Source of the DNA: Vibrio sp. CK2-1
Lineage (GTDB): Bacteria; Pseudomonadota; Gammaproteobacteria; Enterobacterales; Vibrionaceae
Reading direction: 5' to 3'
Assembly: GCF_021726515.1 (NCBI RefSeq)
Contig: NZ_JAKKCJ010000005.1
Span: 124,001 to 188,000, forward strand
DNA length: 64,000 nucleotides
Positions 1 through 7,566 of this stretch are shown here, in pieces (within the stretch, counting starts at the first letter, position 1; every line of letters starts with the position of its first letter). The translations under genes and the position numbers were made by a program. The notes beneath the pieces are model-generated. The model worked only from the letters and a program-made list of their open reading frames with translations, had not been told where the DNA came from and made no database searches.

Positions 1-605
1 CTGGTCTGAATGTGGCTCGCTTTGCTCAGTGGAGCCCTGAATTTAGTTTTGAGAATGCGCGTCAGGCGTTGTTTGCTTTTAAAGGCGATGTGTATACCGG
101 ACTAGATGCAAATAGTCTGTCTGAAGCGGATATCGACTATGCTCAGTCTCATTTAAGAATGCTGTCTGGTCTGTACGGTTTATTGAAGCCGCTTGATTTA
201 ATGCAGCCATATCGCTTAGAAATGGGCACAAGGCTCGCGAATCCACGTGGCAGTAACCTGTATCAGTTCTGGGGCGATATCATTACTGATAAAGTTAATG
301 ATGCGTTACAAGCACAAGGTGATGAGTGGTTAATTAACCTAGCGTCGAATGAGTACTTTAAAGCCGTCAAGCCTAAAGGTGTGAAAGGCAAAATCATTAC
401 TCCAGTATTTAAAGACTGCAAAAATGGTACCTACAAGGTGATCAGCTTTTACGCAAAAAAAGCCCGCGGCATGATGGCGCGTTACATCATTGAAAATAAA
501 GTAGAAGATTTGGATGCACTGAAAGCATTCGATACGGCCGGCTATTACTTTGTGGCGGCAGAGTCTACGGAAACTGAATTGGTGTTTAAGCGAGAAGAGC
601 AGTAA
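1..605 (+). CDS. yaaA: peroxide stress protein YaaA (5' end outside window)
   Basis: This is the C-terminal part of a YaaA (DUF328/UPF0246) protein. The reading frame is open from the first bases, so the true start lies to the left; the GTG at 12 is internal. Recognisable family segments are [67 protein letters not shown] and the C-terminal ELVFKR. About 200 of the usual ~258 residues are present. In E. coli YaaA limits intracellular iron and DNA damage during peroxide stress, and the protein binds DNA. It ends in TAA and is followed by a short tandem repeat and a strong hairpin. The assignment is secure; only the N-terminus is missing. Confidence 0.93.
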   Translation, partial: GLNVARFAQWSPEFSFENARQALFAFKGDVYTGLDANSLSEADIDYAQSHLRMLSGLYGLLKPLDLMQPYRLEMGTRLANPRGSNLYQFWGDIITDKVNDALQAQGDEWLINLASNEYFKAVKPKGVKGKIITPVFKDCKNGTYKVISFYAKKARGMMARYIIENKVEDLDALKAFDTAGYYFVAAESTETELVFKREEQ

Positions 606-623
606 TCTGCATTTCTTGTTGCT

Positions 624-660
624 TGAAAGCGTAAACTGAAAGCGTAAACTGAAAACGTAA
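624..660. repeat. 13-bp tandem repeat, ~3 units
   Basis: Immediately after yaaA the unit TGAAAGCGTAAAC occurs at 624-636 and 637-649, and a third, imperfect unit (TGAAAACGTAA) occupies 650-660. It directly precedes the terminator hairpin. No function is apparent. Confidence 0.8.
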
Positions 661-687
661 AAAAGGAGCGAATAGTCGCTCCTTTTT
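659..687. terminator. Rho-independent terminator between convergent yaaA and srmB
   Basis: A 12-bp stem, AAAAAGGAGCGA / TCGCTCCTTTTT, with an ATAG loop has A and T tracts on both sides. It can therefore stop transcription of yaaA from the left and of srmB from the right. Confidence 0.88.
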
Positions 688-746
688 AATTTTACGAAAA
701 TGGTTTTACTAGAATAGTTTAGCGAGAAAAGTTTAGTAAGAATGTC

Positions 747-1970
747 TTACTTTTTCTTCTTTTTCACGGCTGTTTTCTTCTTCGCAGCTGGCGCTTTCTT
801 TTTCTTCTTCTTGAAGGTCGCTTTTTTGCTTTGTGGGCGAAGATCTTTAATGTAGCGTTCTTTGATTTCATCTTGAGTGTAGCGCATCACGCGATCAATC
901 ATCGGCTGGTCATGGGCTTCAATCAAAGAAATCGCATTGCCTTTTTTACCGGCACGAGCAGTACGACCAATACGGTGTAGGTACACATCCGCGGTTCTTG
1001 GCATATCGTAGTTAATAACATGGCTCACATCCGGTAAATCGATACCACGCGCCGCCACATCGGTAGCAATTAATACATTGACTTCACCATCACGGAAACG
1101 TTGAATCGCGTTGTTACGACGATCTTGAGGCATTTCGCCTTGGATCCATGAACAAACGATTTGCGCGCTTTCTAGCTGCCCACGAAGCTCTGCAAGACGC
1201 TCACGAGTCTTTACAAAGATAATACTGCGCTCAGCTTGTTCAGTAAGAATATTTTTTAGTAGTGCTAATTTATGCTCAGCGTGATCGGCGCGGTGATACC
1301 ACTGGGTGATTTTTTTGCGTTCACGTCGTGAAGGATCCGCTTCCACTTTTACTGGGTTCTTTAGTAGATCTTCAGTAAAACCTTCAACGCCACGACCTTC
1401 TAAAGTCGCAGAGAAAAGTAGGGTTTGTTTACGCCAGCGACATTCTGCCGATAGACGGTCAACCACCGGACCAAAGCCCATATCTAGCATGCGATCCGCT
1501 TCATCCAAGATTAGCCATTCAATCGCACGACAATCAAAACGTTCAGCTTCGATGTATTCCATTAACCGGCCTGGCGTTGCAACTACGATATCTTGAGTGG
1601 TGCCTAAAATATCCGCGTGCTCTTGGTACATCACGCCACCGGTAATGGTGAAGATGTTTAAATTAGTATTTTTCGCCAGTGCGCGAGTTTGGTCAGCCAC
1701 TTGCATCGCCAATTCACGAGTTGGCGTTAAGATTAATACGCGAGCCGGACCAGCTTTCTTGCGCGGGAAATCTTGTAAAAACTGTAGAGCAGGAAGTGCA
1801 AATGCAGCAGTTTTTCCTGTACCAGTAGGAGCTGACGCTAAGACATCCTTGCCATCAAGCGCTTGTGGAATGGCATCCGCCTGAATTTGAGTCGGGCGCT
1901 CAAAGCCCATTTCTTCAATGGCTTCAATAAGGTTTTGGTCTAAATCGAGTTCAGCAAAAGTTCTGATCAC
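747..1970 (-). CDS. srmB: DEAD-box ATP-dependent RNA helicase SrmB
   Basis: SrmB is a DEAD-box RNA helicase that acts early in assembly of the 50S ribosomal subunit. The 407-residue protein has the Q motif region (FERPTQIQ), Walker A APTGTGKT at 47-54, PTREL, TPGR, DEAD at 156-159, SAT, and the helicase C-terminal motifs ARGIDLPDV and HRIGRTAR. The C-terminal tail is extremely lysine-rich, as expected for an RNA-binding tail. The start is GTG (minus-strand codon 1970-1968), preceded by GGAG; an ATG four bases upstream is followed at once by a stop in its own frame. The neighbour trmN6 lies upstream on the same strand and is also next to srmB in E. coli. Confidence 0.93.
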   Translation of the reverse strand: MIRTFAELDLDQNLIEAIEEMGFERPTQIQADAIPQALDGKDVLASAPTGTGKTAAFALPALQFLQDFPRKKAGPARVLILTPTRELAMQVADQTRALAKNTNLNIFTITGGVMYQEHADILGTTQDIVVATPGRLMEYIEAERFDCRAIEWLILDEADRMLDMGFGPVVDRLSAECRWRKQTLLFSATLEGRGVEGFTEDLLKNPVKVEADPSRRERKKITQWYHRADHAEHKLALLKNILTEQAERSIIFVKTRERLAELRGQLESAQIVCSWIQGEMPQDRRNNAIQRFRDGEVNVLIATDVAARGIDLPDVSHVINYDMPRTADVYLHRIGRTARAGKKGNAISLIEAHDQPMIDRVMRYTQDEIKERYIKDLRPQSKKATFKKKKKKAPAAKKKTAVKKKKK

Positions 1971-2032
1971 GTCATTTCTCCAACAAGCCGAGTGGCTTTA
2001 GGTTCAGGGTTTATTAAAACGGTCGCGCATTA

Positions 2033-2070
2033 TATACCCAAGTGACTGCAAGATGCGAGTTTCAGCGAGA
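2033..2070. repeat. solo terminal fragment of the 267-bp MITE
   Basis: The sequence begins TATACCCAAGTGACTGCAAG and continues with GATGCGAGTTTCAGCGAGA. It matches the left terminus of the elements at 3042 and 23908 (TATACCCAAGTAACTTCAAG, then the GAGTTTCAGCAAGA-like segment), but no right terminus follows. It lies between srmB and trmN6 and looks like a decayed or solo end. Confidence 0.7.
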
Positions 2071-2093
2071 GATCTCTGCTTTTATTACCGTGA

Positions 2094-2801
2094 CTACATC
2101 TTGAGATAAAAATCGCGAGTCAGTTGAATAAATGCTTGGCTATAACCGTCAGCTTGGTGAATCGTTAACTGGCTATTCTGACATTCGGTTTGAACGCGAG
2201 TTAAGGTGAATAATAGTCGATAGCCGGGTTTATGCTCAGTGGTATTGACTTGGCAGAGTCGCTCTACAAACCAGCCTTGTTCTAAGGCTAGTTGAATAAA
2301 GGCTTCGCCTTCTGCTTTCGGTAAAATAAAACTCGCACAGCCGGTCGGTTTTAATAATTTAGCACAAGCGATAAGTAGCTCATTGTGCGGCAAAGTGTGC
2401 GTATGGCGTGCGGTTGCTCTAGCTTGCCAATCGGAAGTGGCACCTGAGTTGAAGTAGGGCGGGTTACAAACAATATGATCAAATTTCTGGCTTGAATCTA
2501 ATTGCTGAGCCGGAGCCTTGATAACCTGAATTCTTTTGCTCCAAGGGCTGTTATCGACATTATATTGCGCCGCTTTAATTGCATCATCATCAATATCAAT
2601 CGCGGTAATCTGACTTTGTTGGCTTCGTTGGGCACACATTAACGCCAGTAATCCAGTACCGGTGCCTATGTCGAGTATTGAACTGTGGCTGGATATTTTA
2701 GCCCAAGCACCGAGTAATATCCCATCAGTACTGACCGCCATGCCAGAATGACCACCGTAAATTGAGAACTGCTTTAAATGAAAGTCTTTAGTTTTATTCA
2801 T
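2094..2801 (-). CDS. trmN6: tRNA1(Val) (adenine(37)-N6)-methyltransferase
   Basis: The protein is a class I SAM-dependent methyltransferase of the TrmN6 (YfiC) family, which makes m6A at position 37 of valine tRNA. It has the SAM-binding loop ILDIGTGTGLLALM near residues 43-56, the acidic end of the second strand (ITAIDIDDDA), and the N6-adenine methyltransferase motif NPPYF near residue 113. The N-terminus FHLKQFSIYGGHSGMAVSTDGILLG is typical for the family. Length (235 aa) is normal. It is read on the same strand as srmB, with a repeat fragment between them. Confidence 0.9.
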   Translation of the reverse strand: MNKTKDFHLKQFSIYGGHSGMAVSTDGILLGAWAKISSHSSILDIGTGTGLLALMCAQRSQQSQITAIDIDDDAIKAAQYNVDNSPWSKRIQVIKAPAQQLDSSQKFDHIVCNPPYFNSGATSDWQARATARHTHTLPHNELLIACAKLLKPTGCASFILPKAEGEAFIQLALEQGWFVERLCQVNTTEHKPGYRLLFTLTRVQTECQNSQLTIHQADGYSQAFIQLTRDFYLKM

Positions 2802-3041
2802 AATATCAATGGTTTTGGTGTAAGTGACTAATTAGTGGTCTAAATATGGTTTTTTATGCTTATTTGTAATGTTATTGTTTTAATTGTGTTAAGTGATAAG
2901 TTCTTTGATTTTCACCTACAAGCAGAGATAAATACTGCCTTTGTGTTTCAATCTTGTTATTTTGTGGTGTTTTATTGCTGTTTACTTGCGCGTTGGCTCT
3001 AATTTGTTCATTATCTTGATCATTATATTCAGGTAGAGTTT
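2802..3041. other. gene-free stretch upstream of trmN6
   Basis: With the MITE to its right this forms a 558-bp interval without a convincing gene between trmN6 and brnQ. The left part is AT-rich and contains a 75-codon minus-strand reading frame (2872-3099) that starts inside the MITE end and has no recognisable domain. I see no terminator or RNA structure that I can name. Confidence 0.5.
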
Positions 3042-3308
3042 TATACCCAAGTAACTTCAAGGTGCGAGTTTCAGCAAGAATAAAACAAGCTTTAGGCAAG
3101 ACAAATTGAATATGATCATAGTTATCCTATCTCTGTTCAATTTAACGCAGCATAAAGCTTGTTTTAACTTGCCCTTCGGGAGCTTCATTCAAACCTTTAT
3201 GCAGCGTCAGATTGGTTTGAAAGGTGCTTACATTCCTTCACCAATCTTCCTTGCCTAAAGGTTTGGATGATAGCTCTGAATTCTGCACCTTGAAGTCACT
3301 TGGGTATA
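3042..3308. mobile_element. 267-bp MITE-like element, copy 1
   Basis: The ends are 24-bp inverted repeats, 3042-3065 and 3285-3308, differing at one position; each begins TATACCCAAGT. An internal inverted repeat pairs AAAACAAGCTTTA with TAAAGCTTGTTTT. No transposase frame is present; the short frames inside are by-products of the repeat. A second copy of identical length lies at 23908-24174 with only a few substitutions. The element ends about 50 bp upstream of the brnQ start, so it may carry or displace promoter signals. The interpretation as a non-autonomous element is inference from structure. Confidence 0.85.
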
Positions 3309-3359
3309 TGTTTTGTTCTCCTGAAATGCAATTCATTACTATTATATTAAGGGTTTATT

Positions 3360-4688
3360 TTGAACCAAAAGTTAAAAATAACCGATATTTGGGCCCTAGG
3401 CTTCATGTTGTTTGCGTTCTTTTTAGGCGCTGGCAATATCATCTTCCCACCACTTGCTGGTCAATTAGCTGGCGAATCAGTGTTTTCTACTATGCTAGGG
3501 TTTCTTAGTACCGCTGTAGGTCTGCCTTTGCTTGGTATTATTGCCATTGCGCTAGTCGGTGGCGGTTGGGATAAACTGACCCAAGACTTACCTAAAAAAG
3601 CCGCGACAATTGTTGCTGTACTTTTCTTTATTATCATTGGCCCCGCTTTTGCTGCGCCTCGTACCGGTCTTGTCGCGTATGAAATGGGCTTGAAACCATT
3701 TATCGCCGAACCATCACAAATACATCTCACAATTTTTTCTATCGTCTTTTTTGCTATTGCGATGGGCTTTGCTTGGTCTCAAGGTAAGCTATTAGATGTG
3801 ATTGGTAAGGTGCTGACTCCGGTTCTATTTTTAGGATTAATCATCCTTTCTGTAATGGTATTTATTAACCCTCAAGGCGATATTGTCGCGGCGCAAGGTC
3901 GCTATGTAACCCATGCATTTAGTACTGGTTTCCTAGATGGTTATAACACTATGGATACCTTTGCTTCGCTGATGTTTGGTACTTTGATCATTGAAGCGCT
4001 GCGTAGCAAGAAGATTACTGATAAACGTGCGGTTACTCGCTATGTAACCTATGCGGCATTTATTGCAGCTGGCGGTTTGGCTCTGGTTTACATCTCATTG
4101 TTCTACCTTGGCGCGACCAGTAATGGCATTGCGGCTGGCCTTGATAATGGTGGCGCAATTTTAAGTGTTTATGTTCAAGCTCTATTTGGTACTGAAGGTC
4201 AGTTCGTTTTAACTACCATCGTATTATTAGCGTGTTTAACCACTTCAATTGGTTTGATTTCAGCTTGTGCCGATTACTTTAGCTCATTAACCCCAGTTAG
4301 CTATAAAGCATGGGTTATTGTTGTCGGGTCAGTGTGTGCATTGGTAGCGAACGTTGGTTTAACGCAATTAATTGCCTTATCTGTACCAGTATTGTTTGCC
4401 TTGTACCCAGTGGCGATTGCGATTGTATTCCTAACGCTAGTTCGTTCTCGTTTACCGAACCGTGCTTTGGCGTACCGTTTTGTTGTTTGCTTATCTTTAT
4501 TATTTGCTTTGATTGATGCAGGCAAAGCTGTCGGTATTGATATGTCAGCATTTAGTTTCCTACCGCTATTTGATTACGGTATGGCGTGGATGTTGCCAAC
4601 ATTGGCTGCGATTGCGGTGATGATGTTTGTCCCAAAGTGCGAACAGCAATCAAATGAAGTGGCTGAGTTAAGCGAAGATATGGCTTAA
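3360..4688 (+). CDS. brnQ: branched-chain amino acid transport system II carrier BrnQ
   Basis: BrnQ (LIVCS family) is an inner-membrane, cation-coupled symporter for leucine, isoleucine and valine. The 442-residue protein is hydrophobic throughout, with about 12 predicted membrane segments. It opens with the family-typical segment LGFMLFAFFLGAGNIIFPP and includes GPAFAAPRTGLVAYEMGL and YNTMDTFASLMFG. The start is TTG at 3360 after an AAGG-like site; there is no nearby in-frame ATG before the conserved region. It is a single-gene unit ending in a terminator. The MITE lies directly upstream. Confidence 0.92.
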   Translation: MNQKLKITDIWALGFMLFAFFLGAGNIIFPPLAGQLAGESVFSTMLGFLSTAVGLPLLGIIAIALVGGGWDKLTQDLPKKAATIVAVLFFIIIGPAFAAPRTGLVAYEMGLKPFIAEPSQIHLTIFSIVFFAIAMGFAWSQGKLLDVIGKVLTPVLFLGLIILSVMVFINPQGDIVAAQGRYVTHAFSTGFLDGYNTMDTFASLMFGTLIIEALRSKKITDKRAVTRYVTYAAFIAAGGLALVYISLFYLGATSNGIAAGLDNGGAILSVYVQALFGTEGQFVLTTIVLLACLTTSIGLISACADYFSSLTPVSYKAWVIVVGSVCALVANVGLTQLIALSVPVLFALYPVAIAIVFLTLVRSRLPNRALAYRFVVCLSLLFALIDAGKAVGIDMSAFSFLPLFDYGMAWMLPTLAAIAVMMFVPKCEQQSNEVAELSEDMA

Positions 4689-4710
4689 TCGGCTAACAAG
4701 CTAACAAGAA

Positions 4711-4747
4711 AAAGGCTTAGTGGATTGAATTCACTAAGCCTTTTTTG
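4711..4747 (+). terminator. brnQ terminator
   Basis: An 11-bp stem AAGGCTTAGTG / CACTAAGCCTT with a 9-nt loop is followed by a T-run. It lies between the convergent brnQ and fldB genes. Confidence 0.88.
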
Positions 4748-4773
4748 TATTCGAATGTTTTTGATAGATAAAG

Positions 4774-5292
4774 TTATAAACTGTCGTGATACTCAACAAG
4801 GATTTGCTCGCACCACTGCTCGATACGCTGATCGCTGAGCTCATATTGAGAATCTTCATCAAGCGCTAAGCCAACAAAATGCGTTTTGTCTTCAGTAAGG
4901 GCTTTTGATTGTTCAAACTCATAGCCTTGGTTAGGCCAATAGCCGAGAAACTTAATTCCCGTTGCCATCAGTTCGTCGTGCAGCATCCCCATCGCATCGA
5001 GAAACCATTCGCCATAGCCTTCTTGATCGCCGAGACCGAATAACGCTACGTACTTGTCGTTTAGAGATAGCCCATCGAGTTGCTGCCATACCGCGCTCCA
5101 ATCTTCTTGTATCTCACCGAAATCCCAAGTGGAAATGCCTAAAATAAGGAAATCATAATCTTGAAGTGTTGAGACTGGGGTATCTTTAATATTGTAGATA
5201 TCGACCAGATCTTCGCCAATAATCGCGCGGATTTTTTCCGAAGCCATTTCGGTATAACAGGTGCTTGAACCGTAGAATAATCCAATCTTCAT
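4774..5292 (-). CDS. fldB: flavodoxin FldB
   Basis: Flavodoxins are small FMN-carrying electron-transfer proteins. The N-terminus [18 protein letters not shown] holds the phosphate-binding loop for [13 protein letters not shown] and [14 protein letters not shown] supply the isoalloxazine-contacting regions. I placed the start at ATG 5292 (172 aa), because upstream in-frame codons encode a basic non-conserved stretch that does not belong to the family. The divergent neighbour xerD identifies it as FldB, since fldB-xerD-dsbC-recJ-prfB-lysS is the enterobacterial order. Confidence 0.92.
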   Translation of the reverse strand: MKIGLFYGSSTCYTEMASEKIRAIIGEDLVDIYNIKDTPVSTLQDYDFLILGISTWDFGEIQEDWSAVWQQLDGLSLNDKYVALFGLGDQEGYGEWFLDAMGMLHDELMATGIKFLGYWPNQGYEFEQSKALTEDKTHFVGLALDEDSQYELSDQRIEQWCEQILVEYHDSL

Positions 5293-5438
5293 AAGTCTTT
5301 TTAAACGTTTGATGAATTTGTGGTTAATTCTAACGATAAAGCTGTCTGCTTTACATGCTTTCAGTAAAATTAGTGGCAATTATGAGTGAGCTACCGTAGT
5401 CTCAGCATGGATATTAGGTATAAAGTGAGTAATAGGTG

Positions 5439-6335
5439 ATGCAGTCTGAATTAGCTCTGGTAGAACGTTTTCTTGATTCAATTTGGCTAGAGAAAGGCTT
5501 GTCAGAAAATACCTTGCAGTCTTATCGACATGATCTCGATAAGTTGGTGGGATGGTTAAATAAGCAATCAATGAGTTTGTTAACCGTGACAACTTATGAC
5601 TTACAAGCCTACCAAGCTTGGTTATTGGAACAAAATTACAAGCAAACTTCTCGAGCTCGTATGTTGTCTGCGATACGTCGACTATTCCAATATTTTACTC
5701 GTGAGAAGTTGCGCAGCGATGATCCTAGTGCGTTATTAATTGCCCCTAAATTGCCAAAACGCTTGCCGAAAGATTTGTCAGAACAACAGATTGAAGCCTT
5801 ACTTGATGCGCCAATTGTTGAAGACCCTCTAGAGTTACGTGATAAAGCCATGCTAGAGCTACTATATGCTACTGGCCTACGTGTGACCGAATTGGTGAGT
5901 TTGACTATGGAGAATATGAGTCTGCGTCAAGGGGTAGTACGCGTGATGGGTAAAGGCGGTAAAGAGCGTCTAGTGCCGATGGGAGAAAATGCTATTGAGT
6001 GGATTGAAACCTACATAGAGCAAGGTCGCCCGGCATTATTGGGCGAGAAAAGCTCAGATGTAGTTTTTCCTAGTAAGCGTGCTCGGCAAATGACGCGTCA
6101 AACCTTTTGGCATCGCATTAAATTTTATGCTCAACATGCTGGTATTGATTCTGAAGCTTTGTCTCCACACGTATTGCGTCATGCCTTTGCGACGCATTTA
6201 CTCAATCATGGTGCTGACTTGAGAGTAGTGCAAATGCTGCTCGGACATAGTGACTTATCGACCACACAAATTTATACTCATGTGGCAACTGAAAGATTAA
6301 AACAAATCCACCAAGAGCATCACCCGAGAGCTTAG
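5439..6335 (+). CDS. xerD: site-specific tyrosine recombinase XerD
   Basis: XerD acts with XerC at dif sites to resolve chromosome dimers under control of FtsK. The protein (298 aa from ATG 5439; an adjacent GTG at 5436 is also possible) has the N-terminal SAM-like DNA-binding domain (about 1-100) and the C-terminal catalytic domain. All six catalytic residues are visible: R148, K172, H244, R247, H270 and nucleophile Y279. Its length equals that of E. coli XerD. It heads the xerD-dsbC-yqfB-recJ run. Confidence 0.96.
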   Translation: MQSELALVERFLDSIWLEKGLSENTLQSYRHDLDKLVGWLNKQSMSLLTVTTYDLQAYQAWLLEQNYKQTSRARMLSAIRRLFQYFTREKLRSDDPSALLIAPKLPKRLPKDLSEQQIEALLDAPIVEDPLELRDKAMLELLYATGLRVTELVSLTMENMSLRQGVVRVMGKGGKERLVPMGENAIEWIETYIEQGRPALLGEKSSDVVFPSKRARQMTRQTFWHRIKFYAQHAGIDSEALSPHVLRHAFATHLLNHGADLRVVQMLLGHSDLSTTQIYTHVATERLKQIHQEHHPRA

Positions 6336-6383
6336 TACTAGGGTGTGTTGTTGGACAACTTTTCTCCATATTTTAGGTGTTTT

Positions 6384-7166
6384 ATGCATTTTGCTTCTTT
6401 ATTTGATTCAATTAACGTTAAGTCAGTTTGTGCTAAAGCTAAAGGAGCATTGGCTTTTTCCGCATTGATGTTTTCAGTATTGAGTTTGCCTAGTTATGCC
6501 AGCACAGAAGCTAATCAAGCTGAAATCAGTGCACGCTTTGTTAATCTTGGTATTAAAGTGACTGAGGTTGCGCCATCACCGATTGATGGTTTATATGAAG
6601 TAACCACTAATCAAGGCATTTTCTTTTCGAGTGCGATGGGTGACTTTTTTATTCAAGGCAAGATGTACAGCCTAGATAAACAAGGTAACTTCAGTGATTT
6701 AATGGCGAAAAAATACGCTAAGCAAGTTGAGAAGTTTGCTGATGATATGATCGTCTATAAAGCCAAAGATCAAAAATATGTGGTAACGGTATTTACCGAT
6801 ATTACTTGTGGTTACTGCGTAAAACTGCATAAAGAAATACAAAAATATAACGACCTAGGTATTACGGTTCGTTATATGGCTTACCCTCGTCAAGGACCGA
6901 CTGGCGATGTTGCGCAAGCGATGGCTAAAGTATGGTGCGCAGATGATCGTAAAAAAGCGTTGGATGATGTGAAGATCAATCGCCGCTTTGATTTTGATAG
7001 CAAAAACTTACCTAAGTGCCAGCAAATGATCAGTGAACAATATGCTTTTGGTGCGCAATTAGGCATTAGTGGTACGCCTGCAATTTTATTGTCTAATGGT
7101 CGAGTAGTGGGTGGTTACTTACCGGCTAACGATTTACTGGAAGCGCTAGAAGCTGAAAATTTATAA
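6384..7166 (+). CDS. dsbC: thiol:disulfide interchange protein DsbC
   Basis: DsbC is the periplasmic disulfide isomerase. From ATG 6384 (260 aa, preceded by TAGGTG) the protein has a signal region with a hydrophobic core LAFSALMFSVLSLP and probable cleavage after SYA, then the dimerisation domain, then the thioredoxin domain with the active site C142-G-Y-C145. The cis-proline loop (SGTPAIL) and the second cysteine pair (WC...PKC) are present. An in-frame TTG at 6345 would add 13 residues and is less likely. The N-terminal leader is longer than usual. The stop codon overlaps the yqfB start by one base, which indicates translational coupling. Confidence 0.93.
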   Translation: MHFASLFDSINVKSVCAKAKGALAFSALMFSVLSLPSYASTEANQAEISARFVNLGIKVTEVAPSPIDGLYEVTTNQGIFFSSAMGDFFIQGKMYSLDKQGNFSDLMAKKYAKQVEKFADDMIVYKAKDQKYVVTVFTDITCGYCVKLHKEIQKYNDLGITVRYMAYPRQGPTGDVAQAMAKVWCADDRKKALDDVKINRRFDFDSKNLPKCQQMISEQYAFGAQLGISGTPAILLSNGRVVGGYLPANDLLEALEAENL

Positions 7167-7540
7167 TGGACAATCTATCTAACGCAGCAGCTAAAGCATC
7201 AATTAACGCAGTAACTAACGCACCGACTGAAATGACATTTTTTGCTCGCTTTGAAGACGATATTCTGGCGGGCAAAAAGACTATTACTATTCGTGATGAA
7301 GCAGAGAGTCATTATGTGCCTGGCAGTGTAGTGATGGTATCGACCTTAGAGCAAGGGCGAGTTTTCTGCCAATTGCAAATATTATCCGTCACGCCAGTAT
7401 TGTTATCACAACTTACCGAATTTCATGCCGAGCAAGAGAATATGACATTGCCTCAATTGAAATCCGTGATTCAAGAGATTTACCCCGGTTTAGAACAGTT
7501 ATTTGTGATTGATTATCAGCTTTATTCTGCAAATGCTTAA
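7166..7540 (+). CDS. yqfB: ASCH-domain N4-acetylcytidine amidohydrolase
   Basis: E. coli YqfB is a small ASCH-fold enzyme that removes the acetyl group from N4-acetylcytidine. The match covers TFFARFEDDILAGKKTITIRDE and FHAEQENMTLPQLKSVI. By alignment with E. coli YqfB from memory, the catalytic lysine, threonine and glutamate correspond to K38, T41 and E91. The protein is 124 aa because of about 17 extra residues at the N-terminus, rich in Asn and Ala, that E. coli lacks. The start codon overlaps the dsbC stop (TAATG). Confidence 0.88.
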   Translation: MDNLSNAAAKASINAVTNAPTEMTFFARFEDDILAGKKTITIRDEAESHYVPGSVVMVSTLEQGRVFCQLQILSVTPVLLSQLTEFHAEQENMTLPQLKSVIQEIYPGLEQLFVIDYQLYSANA

Positions 7541-7566
7541 ACTCTCCTCAACCTATTAAGAGTATT

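Noticed and set aside
1306..1884. two long plus-strand frames opposite srmB
   Set aside because: They are antisense shadows of a confidently assigned helicase gene, with no domain or start signal.
2872..3099. 75-codon minus-strand frame
   Set aside because: It begins inside the MITE end (the peptide with LAETRTLKLLGYK is repeat-derived) and continues into AT-rich spacer without a recognisable domain.
3224..3508. 94-codon frame overlapping the MITE and the brnQ start
   Set aside because: Its N-terminal part is encoded by the repeat, and the same peptide appears at the copy 2 MITE (24090-24290). It overlaps brnQ in another frame and has no ribosome-binding site.
4301..4551. several reading frames inside brnQ on both strands
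   Set aside because: All are shadows of the brnQ coding sequence.
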